Source of the DNA: Motiliproteus sp041586735
GTDB taxonomy: Bacteria; Pseudomonadota; Gammaproteobacteria; Pseudomonadales; Balneatricaceae
Assembly (NCBI GenBank): GCA_041586735.1
Contig: JBFGZQ010000007.1
Coordinates: 1-64,000, forward strand
Reading direction: 5' to 3'
Length of the DNA: 64,000 nt
Shown here: positions 29,916-39,619 of the stretch, piece after piece
Layout: every line of letters starts with the position of its first letter
How positions within the stretch are numbered: position 1 is the first letter of the stretch
The notes under the pieces: model-generated
What the model was told of the DNA's origin: nothing
Seen by the model: only the letters and a program-made list of their open reading frames with translations
The model's database searches: none
Translations under genes and position numbers: made by a program

Positions 29916-30086
29916 ATGACTGAGATGTACGTATTAATCTTTCTCGGTGTGTTGGTGGTGACGTTGGTATGTGTGGAGCTGTTTGCGGATAGTTGGCCCG
30001 CGCGTCAATACTGTACGCAGTCACGGCTCTATCTCAGGAAAGGCGTGGCGCACTGGTGCTGCGGTCGGTGCAAGGATCGATTCTAG
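29916..30086 (+). CDS. Small membrane protein with CxxC tail, unknown
   Basis: 56 residues from ATG 29916, with AGAGG upstream. One membrane helix (residues about 5-23, VLIFLGVLVVTLVCVELF), then a basic soluble tail containing CTQSRLYL and HWCCGRCKDRF. The Cys cluster could bind metal or form disulfides. It lies between the nitric oxide reductase fusion and nsrR, 104 bases from each, suggesting involvement in the same response. I recognise no family. Confidence 0.6.
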   Translation: MTEMYVLIFLGVLVVTLVCVELFADSWPARQYCTQSRLYLRKGVAHWCCGRCKDRF

Positions 30087-30189
30087 GAGCGCCGGCAAAT
30101 AAGCTGTATGTTAAGTGTGCCTAATGTATCGCTATCATGTTAATCTAATCATCTAGGTAATCTAGCCCGCAGGCCACGCGAGACGACTT

Positions 30190-30636
30190 ATGCAACTGAC
30201 CAGATATACCGATTACGCGTTCCGAACCCTGATTTTGCTGGGGCTGCAGAAACCTGCAGAGCTGACCACCATCAGCGATGTCGCCGAGCATTTCGACATT
30301 CCCCGTAACCATCTGGTCAAGATCGTCAACCACCTAGGTAAGCTGGGGTATGTAGAGTGCCTTCGTGGTAAAGGGGGCGGCATTCGTTTAGCCCGTCCCG
30401 CCGCAAAAATTAATCTACGCCAGGTGGTGGAGGCGGTAGAGGAGACGCTGACGCCAATAAACTGCCATAAGCCGAGTTGTAGGATCGTCTCGTGCTGTCG
30501 GCTCAAGAGGATTATGGCTGAGGCTCAGGAAGCCTTTTTGGCGGTGTTTGCCCAGTACCACCTTAGCGATATTCTGGAAGAGCCTGAGCAGCTGGTGCGG
30601 CTGCTTAAATGGTACTCGCAGCCGCAGTCAGCCTGA
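30190..30636 (+). CDS. nsrR: NsrR, Rrf2-family nitric-oxide-sensing repressor
   Basis: 148 residues. MQLTRYTDYAFRTLILLGLQ and the winged helix with IPRNHLVKIVNHLGKLGYV are NsrR hallmarks. Cys92, Cys97 and Cys103 (in NCHKPSC and SCCRLKR) have the C-x4-C-x5-C spacing that binds the iron-sulfur cluster destroyed by NO; an additional Cys102 precedes the third. It should repress genes with AAGAT-N13-ATCTT sites, two of which lie at 26803 and 27001. Confidence 0.92.
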   Translation: MQLTRYTDYAFRTLILLGLQKPAELTTISDVAEHFDIPRNHLVKIVNHLGKLGYVECLRGKGGGIRLARPAAKINLRQVVEAVEETLTPINCHKPSCRIVSCCRLKRIMAEAQEAFLAVFAQYHLSDILEEPEQLVRLLKWYSQPQSA

Positions 30637-30896
30637 AGCCGGCCAGGGGGCTTCTGTCGCTGTCTGAGGTCCTGCCTTGACCGAGGCGTTTAGAAACGGT
30701 GCGCCGATGCCGACCCACAAGTTCCAGTCGCTGCAGGATACGACGCTGTCGATGGTGGGTAATTGCGTAATCTAGTCTGACCTATACTGATGCAGCGCCG
30801 CTTGCGGCAGCGCGCGGATCGCAACTCTACCCTACTTTTCTCCGCCTTATGTCGTTCTTTTCGATTAGTAAATATTAATACGAAGAGGATCCTCCC

Positions 30897-33800
30897 ATGG
30901 GACAGTTTGATTACAGTGCGCTAACGACCGACCAGAGTCGCCAAAAAATCCGCAACAACTACCTGGCCGATGAGTATGAGGTGATCAGTGGCTTGATTGC
31001 CGATGCTCAGATTTCTGCAAGCGTGCGTCAGTCAATATCTGTGCGTGCGGCGGAGTTGGTTCGACGAGTGCGCGATCACGCCAAGCCGACCATGATGGAG
31101 ATGTTTCTAGCGCAATATGGCCTGACCACCAAGGAAGGGGTGGCGCTACTGTGTCTGGCGGAGGCGTTGTTGCGGGTTCCGGATAAGGCCACCATCGATG
31201 CATTGATTGAAGACAAGCTGGTGTCCGGAAACTGGGGTGGGCACCTGGGGCAGTCGAACTCCATGCTGATCAACTCGTCGACCTGGGCGCTGTTGCTTGC
31301 CGGCAAGCTGCTTGCGCCTGTGGCTGATAAGGGTGTCACTCCGACGCTGCGTGCGCTGGTTAAGCGCTTAGGTGAGCCGGTCGTGCGAACGGCTGTCGCT
31401 CAGGCGATGAAAGAGCTTGGGCGGCAGTTTGTGTTGGGCAGGGATATTGACGAAGCGCGTCAACGAGCCCGTCGGTACGAGGCTAAAGGCTACAGCTATT
31501 CGTACGATATGCTGGGCGAGGCCGCACGTACCGATGCCGATGCTCTGCGCTACCATCGCGCCTATGCTGATGCGATTGCCCAGTTAACCTCGGCGTGCAG
31601 CCACGCCGATATTCGCCAAAATCCTGGCATCTCGGTGAAGCTATCGGCGCTGCACGCGCGCTACGAATTTGGCCAACGTGAGCGGGTGATGGCAGAGCTG
31701 GTCCCACGTGCACTGTCGCTGGCCAAAGCGGCTAAAGCCGCCAATATGGGTTTCAATATCGATGCCGAAGAGGCGGATCGTCTGGATCTGTCGTTGGATG
31801 TGATCGAGGCGCTGCTGTCAGAGCCGGAACTCGCCGGCTGGGACGGGTTTGGTGTGGTGGTGCAGGCGTTCGGTCAGCGCGCATCCCTGGTGCTCGATTG
31901 GTTGTATGCGCTGTCTGTCCGGCTGGATCGCCACATCATGGTGCGCCTGGTCAAGGGTGCCTACTGGGATGCCGAGATCAAACGTGCTCAGGTGCTGGGA
32001 TTGGCGGGCTTTCCGGTCTTTACCCGCAAGGCCAGCAGTGATGTCTCTTATATCGCCTGTGCGAAGAAATTACTGGCGATGACCGACCGCATCTATCCAC
32101 AATTTGCGACCCATAACGCTCACTCCGTCTCAGCGATTATAGAGTTGGCCCAAGGGCGTGATTGCTTCGAATTCCAGCGTTTGCACGGTATGGGCGAGTC
32201 CCTGCATGCTGCGGTTATGCACGATGGCAATACGCGCTGCAGGATCTATGCACCCGTGGGCGCGCATCAGGATCTGCTGGCCTACTTGGTCCGTCGGTTG
32301 CTGGAGAACGGCGCTAACAGCTCTTTCGTCAACCAGATCGTTGATACCCGCATCAAACCCGAAGATATCGTCCGTGATCCTTTTGCTGCCGTGCAGGCAC
32401 TGGGTAACAACCTACCCAGTCGCGCGATCGTGCGGTCTGCTGATCTCTACGGAAAGGGCCGCCGCAATGCTCAGGGCTGGGATATGACTCACCCTGTAAC
32501 CGTTGCGGCGATCGAGCAGGGCCGGCGGGCATTTCGCTCGGGGACTTGGCAGGGTGGCCCAGTCGTGGCGGGCAAGGTCGATGGTACCGAGGTTCTGTCG
32601 GTGCATAATCCGGCGCTGCCTAGTGATGTTGTCGGTGCGGTCATTCAAGCTTCGGCGGCAGATATTGAAACCGCTATCAGTGCGGCCCAGCAGGGTTTTG
32701 CTAGCTGGTCGGCACGCTCTGCCGAGGCGCGGGCCGTCTGCATTCGCCGTGTCGGTGAGCTGTTCGAGCGTAATGTACATGAGCTGTTTGCATTAACTAC
32801 TCGCGAGGCAGGCAAGACGTTGCTCGATGCGATTGGTGAGGTTCGTGAGGCGGTGGATTTTGCGCTGTACTACGCCGAGGAGGGCGTTCGCAATCAACAT
32901 GCCGGTGCTGCGCGTGGGGTGATTGCCTGTATCTCTCCGTGGAACTTTCCCTTAGCGATCTTCGCTGGGCAGGTCCTCGCGAGTCTGGCGGCAGGCAATG
33001 CGGTGATCGCTAAGCCGGCAAAATCGACCGCGCTGATTGCCACCCGGGCAGTACAGATGATGCATGAAGCGGGAATTCCCAAAGCCGCGATCCAATTACT
33101 ACCGGGAGCGGGTGCGACGGTCGGTAGCGCGTTGACCTCAGATCCACGGATAGCCGGGGTCTGCTTTACCGGCTCGATCTTGACCGCGCAGCGGATTAAT
33201 AGGCTGATGGCTGAAACCCTGGCGCCTAATGCACCCTTGATCGCCGAAACCGGTGGCCTGAATGCGATGATTGTGGATTCCAGCGCGCTGCCAGAACAGG
33301 TGGTACGCGATGTGCTGGCATCTGCATTCCAGAGTGCGGGGCAGCGCTGCTCGGCATTGCGAGTGCTCTATGTGCAAAAGGATATCGCCGACCCGCTATT
33401 GGAGATGCTGTTTGGGGCGATGGATGAGCTGAACGTAGGAGATCCTTGGGAGTTGTGTACCGATGTCGGTCCAGTGATTGATCAGCCATCAAAATCAAAA
33501 ATCGAAGCCCACTGCCAGAAGTATGCGGATAAGGGGCGTGTTATGAAAGCGCTACCGGTTCCCGATGAGGGCATCTTTGTCGCACCCACAGTGATCAAAC
33601 TGGACGGTATTGAGGAGCTGGCAGAGGAGATCTTTGGCCCAGTGCTGCATGTGCTGACCTTTGAGGCCGATGAGCTGGATAGAGTTGTCGATGCCATTAA
33701 CAGTAAAGGCTTTGGGCTGACCTTCGGTCTGCATACCCGCGTCGATACCCGTGTCGAGCGGATCATTAACCGCATCAAGGTGGGTAATGTCTACGTCAAT

Positions 33801-34523
33801 CGCAACCAGATCGGTGCGATTGTCGGTTCCCAGCCTTTTGGTGGCGAAGGGTTATCCGGTACGGGCCCCAAGGCGGGCGGGCCGCAGTATGTACGGCGCT
33901 TTATGCGAACGCAAGCACCGCAACAGCGAGTAGCCTCCGTGACGGCATTGGTAACTGTTGATCGGCTTAAAGATGCCCTGAGCCAGTTGAATATCACAGG
34001 CTGGGCCAAGGCATCCGCACGAGACCAGAGGCTACAAACGTTGTTTGGTTCACTGCCGGCGCCTCTCGACGCCGCGCCTGAGCTGATGCCGGGTCCTACG
34101 GGAGAGCTTAACCGCCTGAGCTGTTGCCCTCGGGGTACAGTGCTCTGTTTAGGCCCGGATCTGGAAACGGCGATGGCTCAGGCTGGCGTAGCATTATCGC
34201 AAGGTAATGCGGTTGTGGTGATCGCACCCGGTGCCGAAACGGCGCTGATATCGGCAAAAGCTGCAGGCATTCCAGCGGTGGGTATTGATGGCTTGTTGCA
34301 GCCCGAAGTGCTGGAAGTTGCGACCGGCTTCGAGGCGATCGCTAGCGCTGCGGATGATAAAACCTTGCGGACCTACCGAGTGGCGCTGTCGAAAAGAGCA
34401 GGAGCGTTGCTGCCTATGATCACCGAGCTGAATGCGCCCGAGCGTTTTGTGATCGAGCGACACCTCTGTGTCGATACCACAGCTGCGGGCGGCAATGCGA
34501 GCCTGATTGCGGCTTCTGAATAG
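30897..34523 (+). CDS. putA: PutA, bifunctional proline dehydrogenase / P5C dehydrogenase
   Basis: 1208 residues. N-terminal proline dehydrogenase (FAD barrel, residues about 180-480, with GFNIDAEEADRLDL and HIMVRLVKGAYWDAEIKRAQ). Aldehyde dehydrogenase domain (about 560-1010, SPWNFPLAIFAGQ, catalytic Cys in SAGQRCSALRV, Glu in LIAETGG, KAGGPQYVRRF). The extra C-terminal ~180 residues match the long PutA class. There is no N-terminal ribbon-helix-helix, so it should not bind DNA. It oxidises proline to glutamate at the inner membrane, passing electrons to quinone. Confidence 0.95.
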   Translation: MGQFDYSALTTDQSRQKIRNNYLADEYEVISGLIADAQISASVRQSISVRAAELVRRVRDHAKPTMMEMFLAQYGLTTKEGVALLCLAEALLRVPDKATIDALIEDKLVSGNWGGHLGQSNSMLINSSTWALLLAGKLLAPVADKGVTPTLRALVKRLGEPVVRTAVAQAMKELGRQFVLGRDIDEARQRARRYEAKGYSYSYDMLGEAARTDADALRYHRAYADAIAQLTSACSHADIRQNPGISVKLSALHARYEFGQRERVMAELVPRALSLAKAAKAANMGFNIDAEEADRLDLSLDVIEALLSEPELAGWDGFGVVVQAFGQRASLVLDWLYALSVRLDRHIMVRLVKGAYWDAEIKRAQVLGLAGFPVFTRKASSDVSYIACAKKLLAMTDRIYPQFATHNAHSVSAIIELAQGRDCFEFQRLHGMGESLHAAVMHDGNTRCRIYAPVGAHQDLLAYLVRRLLENGANSSFVNQIVDTRIKPEDIVRDPFAAVQALGNNLPSRAIVRSADLYGKGRRNAQGWDMTHPVTVAAIEQGRRAFRSGTWQGGPVVAGKVDGTEVLSVHNPALPSDVVGAVIQASAADIETAISAAQQGFASWSARSAEARAVCIRRVGELFERNVHELFALTTREAGKTLLDAIGEVREAVDFALYYAEEGVRNQHAGAARGVIACISPWNFPLAIFAGQVLASLAAGNAVIAKPAKSTALIATRAVQMMHEAGIPKAAIQLLPGAGATVGSALTSDPRIAGVCFTGSILTAQRINRLMAETLAPNAPLIAETGGLNAMIVDSSALPEQVVRDVLASAFQSAGQRCSALRVLYVQKDIADPLLEMLFGAMDELNVGDPWELCTDVGPVIDQPSKSKIEAHCQKYADKGRVMKALPVPDEGIFVAPTVIKLDGIEELAEEIFGPVLHVLTFEADELDRVVDAINSKGFGLTFGLHTRVDTRVERIINRIKVGNVYVNRNQIGAIVGSQPFGGEGLSGTGPKAGGPQYVRRFMRTQAPQQRVASVTALVTVDRLKDALSQLNITGWAKASARDQRLQTLFGSLPAPLDAAPELMPGPTGELNRLSCCPRGTVLCLGPDLETAMAQAGVALSQGNAVVVIAPGAETALISAKAAGIPAVGIDGLLQPEVLEVATGFEAIASAADDKTLRTYRVALSKRAGALLPMITELNAPERFVIERHLCVDTTAAGGNASLIAASE

Positions 34524-34578
34524 GGGGCTGCTGCATTGTTGCTGAACAAGCCGCGCTCAGTAGCGGCTGGTCACGGCA

Positions 34579-34597
34579 TCTAACAGTTTTTGTTAGA
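34579..34597. terminator. Hairpin between convergent putA and tal
   Basis: TCTAACA-N5-TGTTAGA with T-rich loop, downstream of both stop codons. It could end transcription in both directions, though the following T/A runs are short. Confidence 0.5.
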
Positions 34598-34603
34598 TAA
34601 ATA

Positions 34604-35557
34604 TTACAGCGCTTGCAGTAGCGCCTCGAGCTTGAGCTGATCGGCGGTGAAGTTGCGGATACCCTCGGCCAGTTTTTCGGTCGCCATCGCATCTTCGTTC
34701 ATCATCCAGCGGAACTGCGACTCGGTCAGACTGAGTTTGGGCTGTGCGTGGCGGACCATCTTAGGATCGAGTTGGCGCTCCAGGGTACCTGAGGTGGATG
34801 CTAGCTCATCCAGCAGTGCTGGGCTGATGGTTAGCCGATCGCAGCCGGCCAGTTGCAGGATCTCGCCGCTGTTACGGAAGCTGGCGCCCATCACCACGGT
34901 TTTATAACCGTGCTGCTTGTAGTAATCATAGATTCGCGATACCGAGATCACCCCGGGATCTTCGGCGGCCGAGTAGTCGTGGCGGCCGGTGGATTGCTTG
35001 TACCAGTCGAGAATACGGCCGACGAATGGCGAGATCAGGTAGACGCCGGCTTCGGCGCAGGCTGCCGCTTGGGAGAATCCGAACAGCAGGGTCAGGTTGC
35101 AGTTGATGCCTTCCGCCTCCAGCTGTTTGGCCGCTTGAATGCCTTCCCAGGTCGCTGCAATCTTGATCAGGATCCGCTCTTTGCCGATGCCCGCCTCTTT
35201 GTACAGGTGGATCAGGCCTCGTGCGCGTTCGATGCTGGCCTGGGTGTCAAATGACAACCGGGCGTCGACCTCGGTGGAGATGCGTCCGGGAATCACCTTG
35301 AGAATCTGCTCGCCGAAACTGACCGCCAGCTTGTCAGCCATCAGGTTGAGGGTGCTGGTTTTGCTCAGATTTTGGCGTAACACCCAGGTGCATGCCTCTT
35401 CCAGCAGATGCCGATACTCGGGTTGCTGTGCCGCCTTGAGAATCAATGAGGGGTTGGTCGTGGCATCTTGGGGGGTGTAACGCTCGATGGCGGCAAATTC
35501 ACCGGTATCGGCCACCACCGTGGTCATGGTTTTGAGTTGTTCAAGCAGGTTGGACAT
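34604..35557 (-). CDS. tal: Transaldolase
   Basis: 317 residues, the usual TalB length. IERYTPQDATTNPSLILKAAQ at the start, the Schiff-base Lys in RILIKIAATWEGI near residue 131, and FGFSQAAACAEAGVYLISPFVGRI are conserved. It transfers dihydroxyacetone units in the non-oxidative pentose phosphate pathway. It is followed by an hairpin shared with putA; dusA lies upstream on the same strand. Confidence 0.96.
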   Translation of the reverse strand: MSNLLEQLKTMTTVVADTGEFAAIERYTPQDATTNPSLILKAAQQPEYRHLLEEACTWVLRQNLSKTSTLNLMADKLAVSFGEQILKVIPGRISTEVDARLSFDTQASIERARGLIHLYKEAGIGKERILIKIAATWEGIQAAKQLEAEGINCNLTLLFGFSQAAACAEAGVYLISPFVGRILDWYKQSTGRHDYSAAEDPGVISVSRIYDYYKQHGYKTVVMGASFRNSGEILQLAGCDRLTISPALLDELASTSGTLERQLDPKMVRHAQPKLSLTESQFRWMMNEDAMATEKLAEGIRNFTADQLKLEALLQAL

Positions 35558-35574
35558 TCCCTTCTCTCTTGTGA

Positions 35575-36636
35575 CTAACGCGAATTCGGTTGCTGTGGTG
35601 GCTTATCTGCCTGTTGGGCGGTGAATAGCTTCGGATTTACCAGCGCCAGGGCTTGCTTAAGGATATCGACATCGGCATCGGCGCGGAATCCATTTTCGCT
35701 GATAAAACGCCGAAAACGGCGCGCGCCCGGTTGGCCCTGATAAAGCCCCAGCACATGGCGGGTGATCCAGCCCAGTTGCGCGCCCTCGGCCAGTTGCTGT
35801 TCGCAATAATCACAGAGCTGCAGCAGCATCCGGTCCAGATCGATCGGCTCGCCACCATACAGGTTCTGGTCAACCTCTGCCAGTAGTAACGGGTTTTGGT
35901 ACGCCTCACGGCCGACCATCACCCCGTCGAGCTGCTGCAGGTGTTGCTGGCAGTCATCGAGGGTCTTGATGCCGCCGTTGATAATGATCTCCAGCTGCGG
36001 GTAGTCCTGTTTGAGGAGGTAGACGCGCTCGTAATCCAGCGGTGGGATATCCCGATTCTGCTTCGGACTGAGCCCTTTGAGGAGCGCCTTTCTAGCGTGG
36101 ACGATAAAGGTTCGGCACCCGGCATCCGCGACCGAGTCGATAAATTGACACAGAAACGCATAGCTGTCTTGATCGTCGATACCGATACGGTGTTTAACTG
36201 TTATAGGGATCGAAACCGCTTGCTGCATCGCGGTGACGCAGTCCGCGACCCGTTGCGGTTCGGCCATCAGGCAAGCACCAAACATGCCGTTCTGGACCCG
36301 GTCGCTGGGGCAGCCGACATTGAGATTGATCTCGTCATAGCCCCACTGCTCGGCGCGTCGGGCACATTCGGCCAGTGCCGCGGGGTCGCTGCCTCCCAGT
36401 TGCAGCGCGACCGGATGTTCGGCGGGATCGAACTGCAATAAACGCTGCGCATCGCCGTGCAGAATCGCACCGGTGGTGACCATCTCGGTATACAGCAGCG
36501 CATGCTGGCTTAGCAGTCGATGAAAATAGCGGCAATGACGGTCGGTCCAGTCGAGCATCGGCGCGACACAGAAGCGGCGATCCACGGCAGGCTGGGTGTT
36601 GTCTGGTTTTGCTGCTGATTTTGCAGGGTTTTCCAT
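35575..36636 (-). CDS. dusA: tRNA-dihydrouridine synthase A
   Basis: 353 residues from ATG 36636 (MENPAKSAAK). FCVAPMLDWTDRHCRYFHRL, NLNVGCPSDRVQNGMFGACL (catalytic Cys), ITVKHRIGIDDQDSY and TFIVHARKALLKGLSPKQN define DusA, an FMN enzyme that reduces U20/U20a of tRNA. A longer frame to 36693 lacks similarity. A TATAAT at 36758-36753 on the minus strand, 117 bases upstream, is the likely -10. Confidence 0.93.
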   Translation of the reverse strand: MENPAKSAAKPDNTQPAVDRRFCVAPMLDWTDRHCRYFHRLLSQHALLYTEMVTTGAILHGDAQRLLQFDPAEHPVALQLGGSDPAALAECARRAEQWGYDEINLNVGCPSDRVQNGMFGACLMAEPQRVADCVTAMQQAVSIPITVKHRIGIDDQDSYAFLCQFIDSVADAGCRTFIVHARKALLKGLSPKQNRDIPPLDYERVYLLKQDYPQLEIIINGGIKTLDDCQQHLQQLDGVMVGREAYQNPLLLAEVDQNLYGGEPIDLDRMLLQLCDYCEQQLAEGAQLGWITRHVLGLYQGQPGARRFRRFISENGFRADADVDILKQALALVNPKLFTAQQADKPPQQPNSR

Positions 36637-36752
36637 GTTGTGTGTCTGCGTGTTTCTGTACGTTTCTAGGGGCAAGATGGCATATATCGACATGCTGACA
36701 CGCAGGGGCTAAGGCTGACAGCGTCGGCATCCGGATAACGCCAAATGGGTAG

Positions 36753-36758
36753 ATTATA
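36753..36758 (-). promoter_or_regulatory. Probable -10 box of dusA
   Basis: GTGTGTATAATCTAC on the minus strand contains a perfect TATAAT. A -35 at 17 bp (TCGAAT) is weak. In the rest of 36637-36998 I see nothing else recognisable. Confidence 0.45.
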
Positions 36759-36998
36759 CACACCCAGGCAAGGACATTCGACCTTAAGCAGCATGCCAAG
36801 GTGTGGGTTCGTGAGCGTGAAACAGCGCTAGATCGTTTACCGGCACTATTAGTTGTTCAGTATCTGTCTGCTCTTAATTACAGTTGATTATTGGGATTCG
36901 GAGAAGGTGTTCGGACAAGGTTTCACCCCCTGGCGTGCTGGGGTAAGCTAGAGGCCGGTGATCGTTGCCGAGGTTTTTAGCCATAGGGAGATACCCAG

Positions 36999-37205
36999 GT
37001 GTCAGATACCGATAATGTTGTGGATTTAGGCGCGGCGCGGCAGCGTAAGGATCATCAGCGCAAAGAGCAGAAAGTCGAGCGGCTCCGTGAACGTTTTACC
37101 CAGGCGCTGGGGCTGGAAAAAAAGCGGGTGCTCAAAGGCGGGCTGTGGAAGTTTAAGCAGAAGAAAAAATCTAAGCCAAACCCGTCCGCGCCCGAGGGTT
37201 GGTAA
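36999..37205 (+). CDS. Small basic protein, unknown
   Basis: 68 residues with a GTG start and AGGGAGA upstream. Acidic N-terminus (MSDTDNVVDLGAARQRK), a basic helix (RLRERFTQALGLEKK), and a lysine-rich tail (KFKQKKKSKPNPSAPEGW). The opening resembles small conserved gammaproteobacterial proteins of unknown function. The basic tail might bind nucleic acid, but that is a guess. Confidence 0.6.
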   Translation: MSDTDNVVDLGAARQRKDHQRKEQKVERLRERFTQALGLEKKRVLKGGLWKFKQKKKSKPNPSAPEGW

Positions 37206-37247
37206 CTCAGGGTTGGCAGTTCTGGCAAGCGTGTTTTGTTGCGCTTT

Positions 37248-37664
37248 TTAATGGTCGTACTTGAACTTCATATAGGTGATGCCGGGCGCTAGCACCAATC
37301 GCCACGCCAGTTCGACGTTGTCGTCAAACAACGGGTCAAATTCGGGGATCGTTTCTAGCAGTGCGCTGAGCCACAGCTCATGCAGATCCGGCGGGATATT
37401 GAGATGCTGGCGGTTGTGGTGGATGGCGATCTGTTCGAGGTAATCGTCGGTGCAGTTGGTGGTGTACAGCATCAGCAGGCGGTAGAACGCTTTCTCTAGC
37501 ATGCTCTCCTGCTTAACCCTCTGGGTGTTGTGGAACGCCTTGGCCACTCGAGGATCTGCGGCTAGATAGCGGCTGTAGAATGAGCGGAAAAACGGGATCG
37601 GCTCTTTTCGCCTTAGGCAGCGCTCGAGACTCTGGTCAAAAATCTGCTCATAATCCATCGTCAC
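37248..37664 (-). CDS. Globin-domain protein
   Basis: 138 residues. FDQSLERCLRRKEPIPFFRS, FYSRYLAADPRVAKAFHNTQ, the AFYRLLMLYTT helix, then HHNRQHLNIPPDLHELWLSA (candidate haem-binding His), and LAWRLVLAPGITYMKFKY outline a single-domain globin. Possible roles are oxygen or NO binding, but no NsrR-type palindrome was seen upstream. It stands alone. Confidence 0.7.
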   Translation of the reverse strand: MTMDYEQIFDQSLERCLRRKEPIPFFRSFYSRYLAADPRVAKAFHNTQRVKQESMLEKAFYRLLMLYTTNCTDDYLEQIAIHHNRQHLNIPPDLHELWLSALLETIPEFDPLFDDNVELAWRLVLAPGITYMKFKYDH

Positions 37665-37764
37665 CGCCCCTGTCTCTCAGTCCGTACCTAATAGCTACCC
37701 TACCTTCCCGGGGTCGAATGTAAGTCTCTCAGGATGGGCGATTCCGGTTAGCCTGGACTCTAGA

Positions 37765-39153
37765 TTAGTCGTTGCCAGGCTTAGCTGCCAGGGCTTTTTT
37801 AGGCCTGAGGCGCCGCGCCGAGGCGCTGACCCAGTCCGGTTTTTGGCGGACGATAGCGATCATCGGGATCAGGTTGAGCAGCGCCAGCAGCAGGAAGAAT
37901 AGGGGAATGCTCCAGTGGGCGATACCTAGCAGAATGCCGCCGGCTAGCGCCGAGGCGATCATCAATACGGCGTTGAGGATGTTGTTGGCAGCGAAGCACT
38001 GGGCTCTGTTGTCGTCCTGGGTATGGGCTTGGAACAGGGTGAATAGCGGTACCACATAGAGACCGCCGCAGAGCCCGATGAGGATAAAATCGATAGTGAC
38101 GCGTACGCGGCTAAGACTCAGCAGGCTCTGTAATCCGCCATCGGCGGGCAGCGGAGCCGCGGGGGTCGCCCAGTACAGATCGATGCCTGCCAGTAGTAGG
38201 CCGACGAGGCCGATGAGGATCAGGTCGCGGCCCATAGCATCCTGTTTACAGCGATGGCAAAGCAGAGAGCCGCTGCCTATGCCCAGGGTAAAAAAGAACA
38301 GCAGCCAGCTGACGCTGTAGCTGCCGCCACCCAAGTGGGCTGCGGCATAGTGGGGTACCTGAGTGAGGTAGGCGGCTCCCAGAAACCAGAACCATGAGAT
38401 TAATAGCATCAGTAGTTTTAGCTGTTGGTTGTGCCAAACCTGGGCTAACAGCGTATAGCTTTGGCGCCACAGGTTGAGGTCGATATGCTGGCGGTTATTG
38501 ACGGGGGTGGGAGGGATAAACAGCGAGCTTACCCAGCCCGCGAGAGCCTGCAGGCATAGCATCGCTACCAGTATTTCCGTGCCGTATGGCAGCGGATAGA
38601 GCATGCCTGCCACCAGTGTTCCCAGCAAGATAGCGCAAAAGGTGCCCGCTTCTATCAGGCCGTTAGCGGGCATCCACTGCGGCTGTGGTAGATGCTGAGG
38701 AATGATCGAAAACTTGATCGGGCTGAATAGCGCCGATTGGGTTGCCATCAAGAACAGCAGCACCAATAGCAGTTGGGTTTGCTGTTGGAGTAGCGCGTAA
38801 CCGGCCAGTAGCATTAATAGCAGTTCAAAGGCTTTGAGCAGGCTGATCAGCCGCGATTTCTCGAAGCGATCGGCGAGCTGTCCCGCGAGTGCCGAGAATA
38901 ACAGGTAGGGCAGGATAAACAGACCCGCGGCCAGGTTGGTGAGTTGATCGATCTGACCTGCTGCTTGGCTGGCGGCTTGAAATACAAAAATAAGAATCAG
39001 GGTGTTTTTGAATAGATTGTCATTAAAGGCCCCGAGAAACTGACTGAGGAAAAACGGGCCAAAAAGGCGTGACCGGATCAGCTGTCGATGGATGGCAGTC
39101 TGGGGCGCGGTTGAGGTTGACGTTGAAGTCGGAGGGCTAGGCTCTGTAGTCAT
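37765..39153 (-). CDS. MFS transporter, LplT-like
   Basis: 462 residues and about 12 membrane helices. FFLSQFLGAFNDNLFKNTLI, LPYLLFSALAGQLADRFEKS and QSALFSPIKFSIIPQHLP match the lysophospholipid transporter (LplT)/Aas N-terminal group of the major facilitator superfamily, which flips lysophospholipids for reacylation. The Thr/Ser/Pro-rich N-terminus (TTEPSPPTSTSTST) is low complexity. No acyltransferase/acyl-ACP synthetase domain is fused or adjacent. Confidence 0.82.
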   Translation of the reverse strand: MTTEPSPPTSTSTSTAPQTAIHRQLIRSRLFGPFFLSQFLGAFNDNLFKNTLILIFVFQAASQAAGQIDQLTNLAAGLFILPYLLFSALAGQLADRFEKSRLISLLKAFELLLMLLAGYALLQQQTQLLLVLLFLMATQSALFSPIKFSIIPQHLPQPQWMPANGLIEAGTFCAILLGTLVAGMLYPLPYGTEILVAMLCLQALAGWVSSLFIPPTPVNNRQHIDLNLWRQSYTLLAQVWHNQQLKLLMLLISWFWFLGAAYLTQVPHYAAAHLGGGSYSVSWLLFFFTLGIGSGSLLCHRCKQDAMGRDLILIGLVGLLLAGIDLYWATPAAPLPADGGLQSLLSLSRVRVTIDFILIGLCGGLYVVPLFTLFQAHTQDDNRAQCFAANNILNAVLMIASALAGGILLGIAHWSIPLFFLLLALLNLIPMIAIVRQKPDWVSASARRLRPKKALAAKPGND

Positions 39154-39619
39154 CGCACGGGTCTCTTGTTGGCAGCGTTAAAAATGTACTCAATCGGTCC
39201 TTTATGAGTATAAAATTCCTCATTTCGTGCGTTTTTGCTTTGCCAGCAAACAACATTCCGGCTCGTGCAAGGGTCTCAATCCCGTAGGGTTGTTCGCAAC
39301 AATTATTGAGTCAAGGGGCCTAATAGTCTAGGCTGTTCGGCTGCCGCGAGGGAGCGGCCGTGATTATTACCGGTAGTGCTAATGTCGTATTGTGACTGCG
39401 CGGCAGAGTGACTACTTTGCAGGCTGTTATTTTAGCATCCTAAAAAAGGATGGTTGCTGGCAACGCTGGTGTTGTTTTTGGCTTAGTGTTTTGGCCCTGT
39501 ATTTAAATGACCGTAACCGGCTGTCAGTCAGTAAGATGAGTGGCGCAGTGTTGCTTTATCGCGGGCCCAGGAAGATCGAGCCTGTGTTCTAATCAATTTT
39601 CAGACTATGGAGTGAGCGT
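39154..39619. other. Intergenic region before adk, nothing recognised
   Basis: 466 bases between the divergent transporter and adk. I see no tRNA, no convincing small gene and no repeat of the island family. Short open frames here lack coding character. Promoters for both neighbours must lie within it, but no box pair stood out. Confidence 0.6.

Noticed and set aside
39392..39592. Small gene upstream of adk
   Set aside because: Composition is not protein-like and there is no ribosome site; probably leader and promoter DNA.
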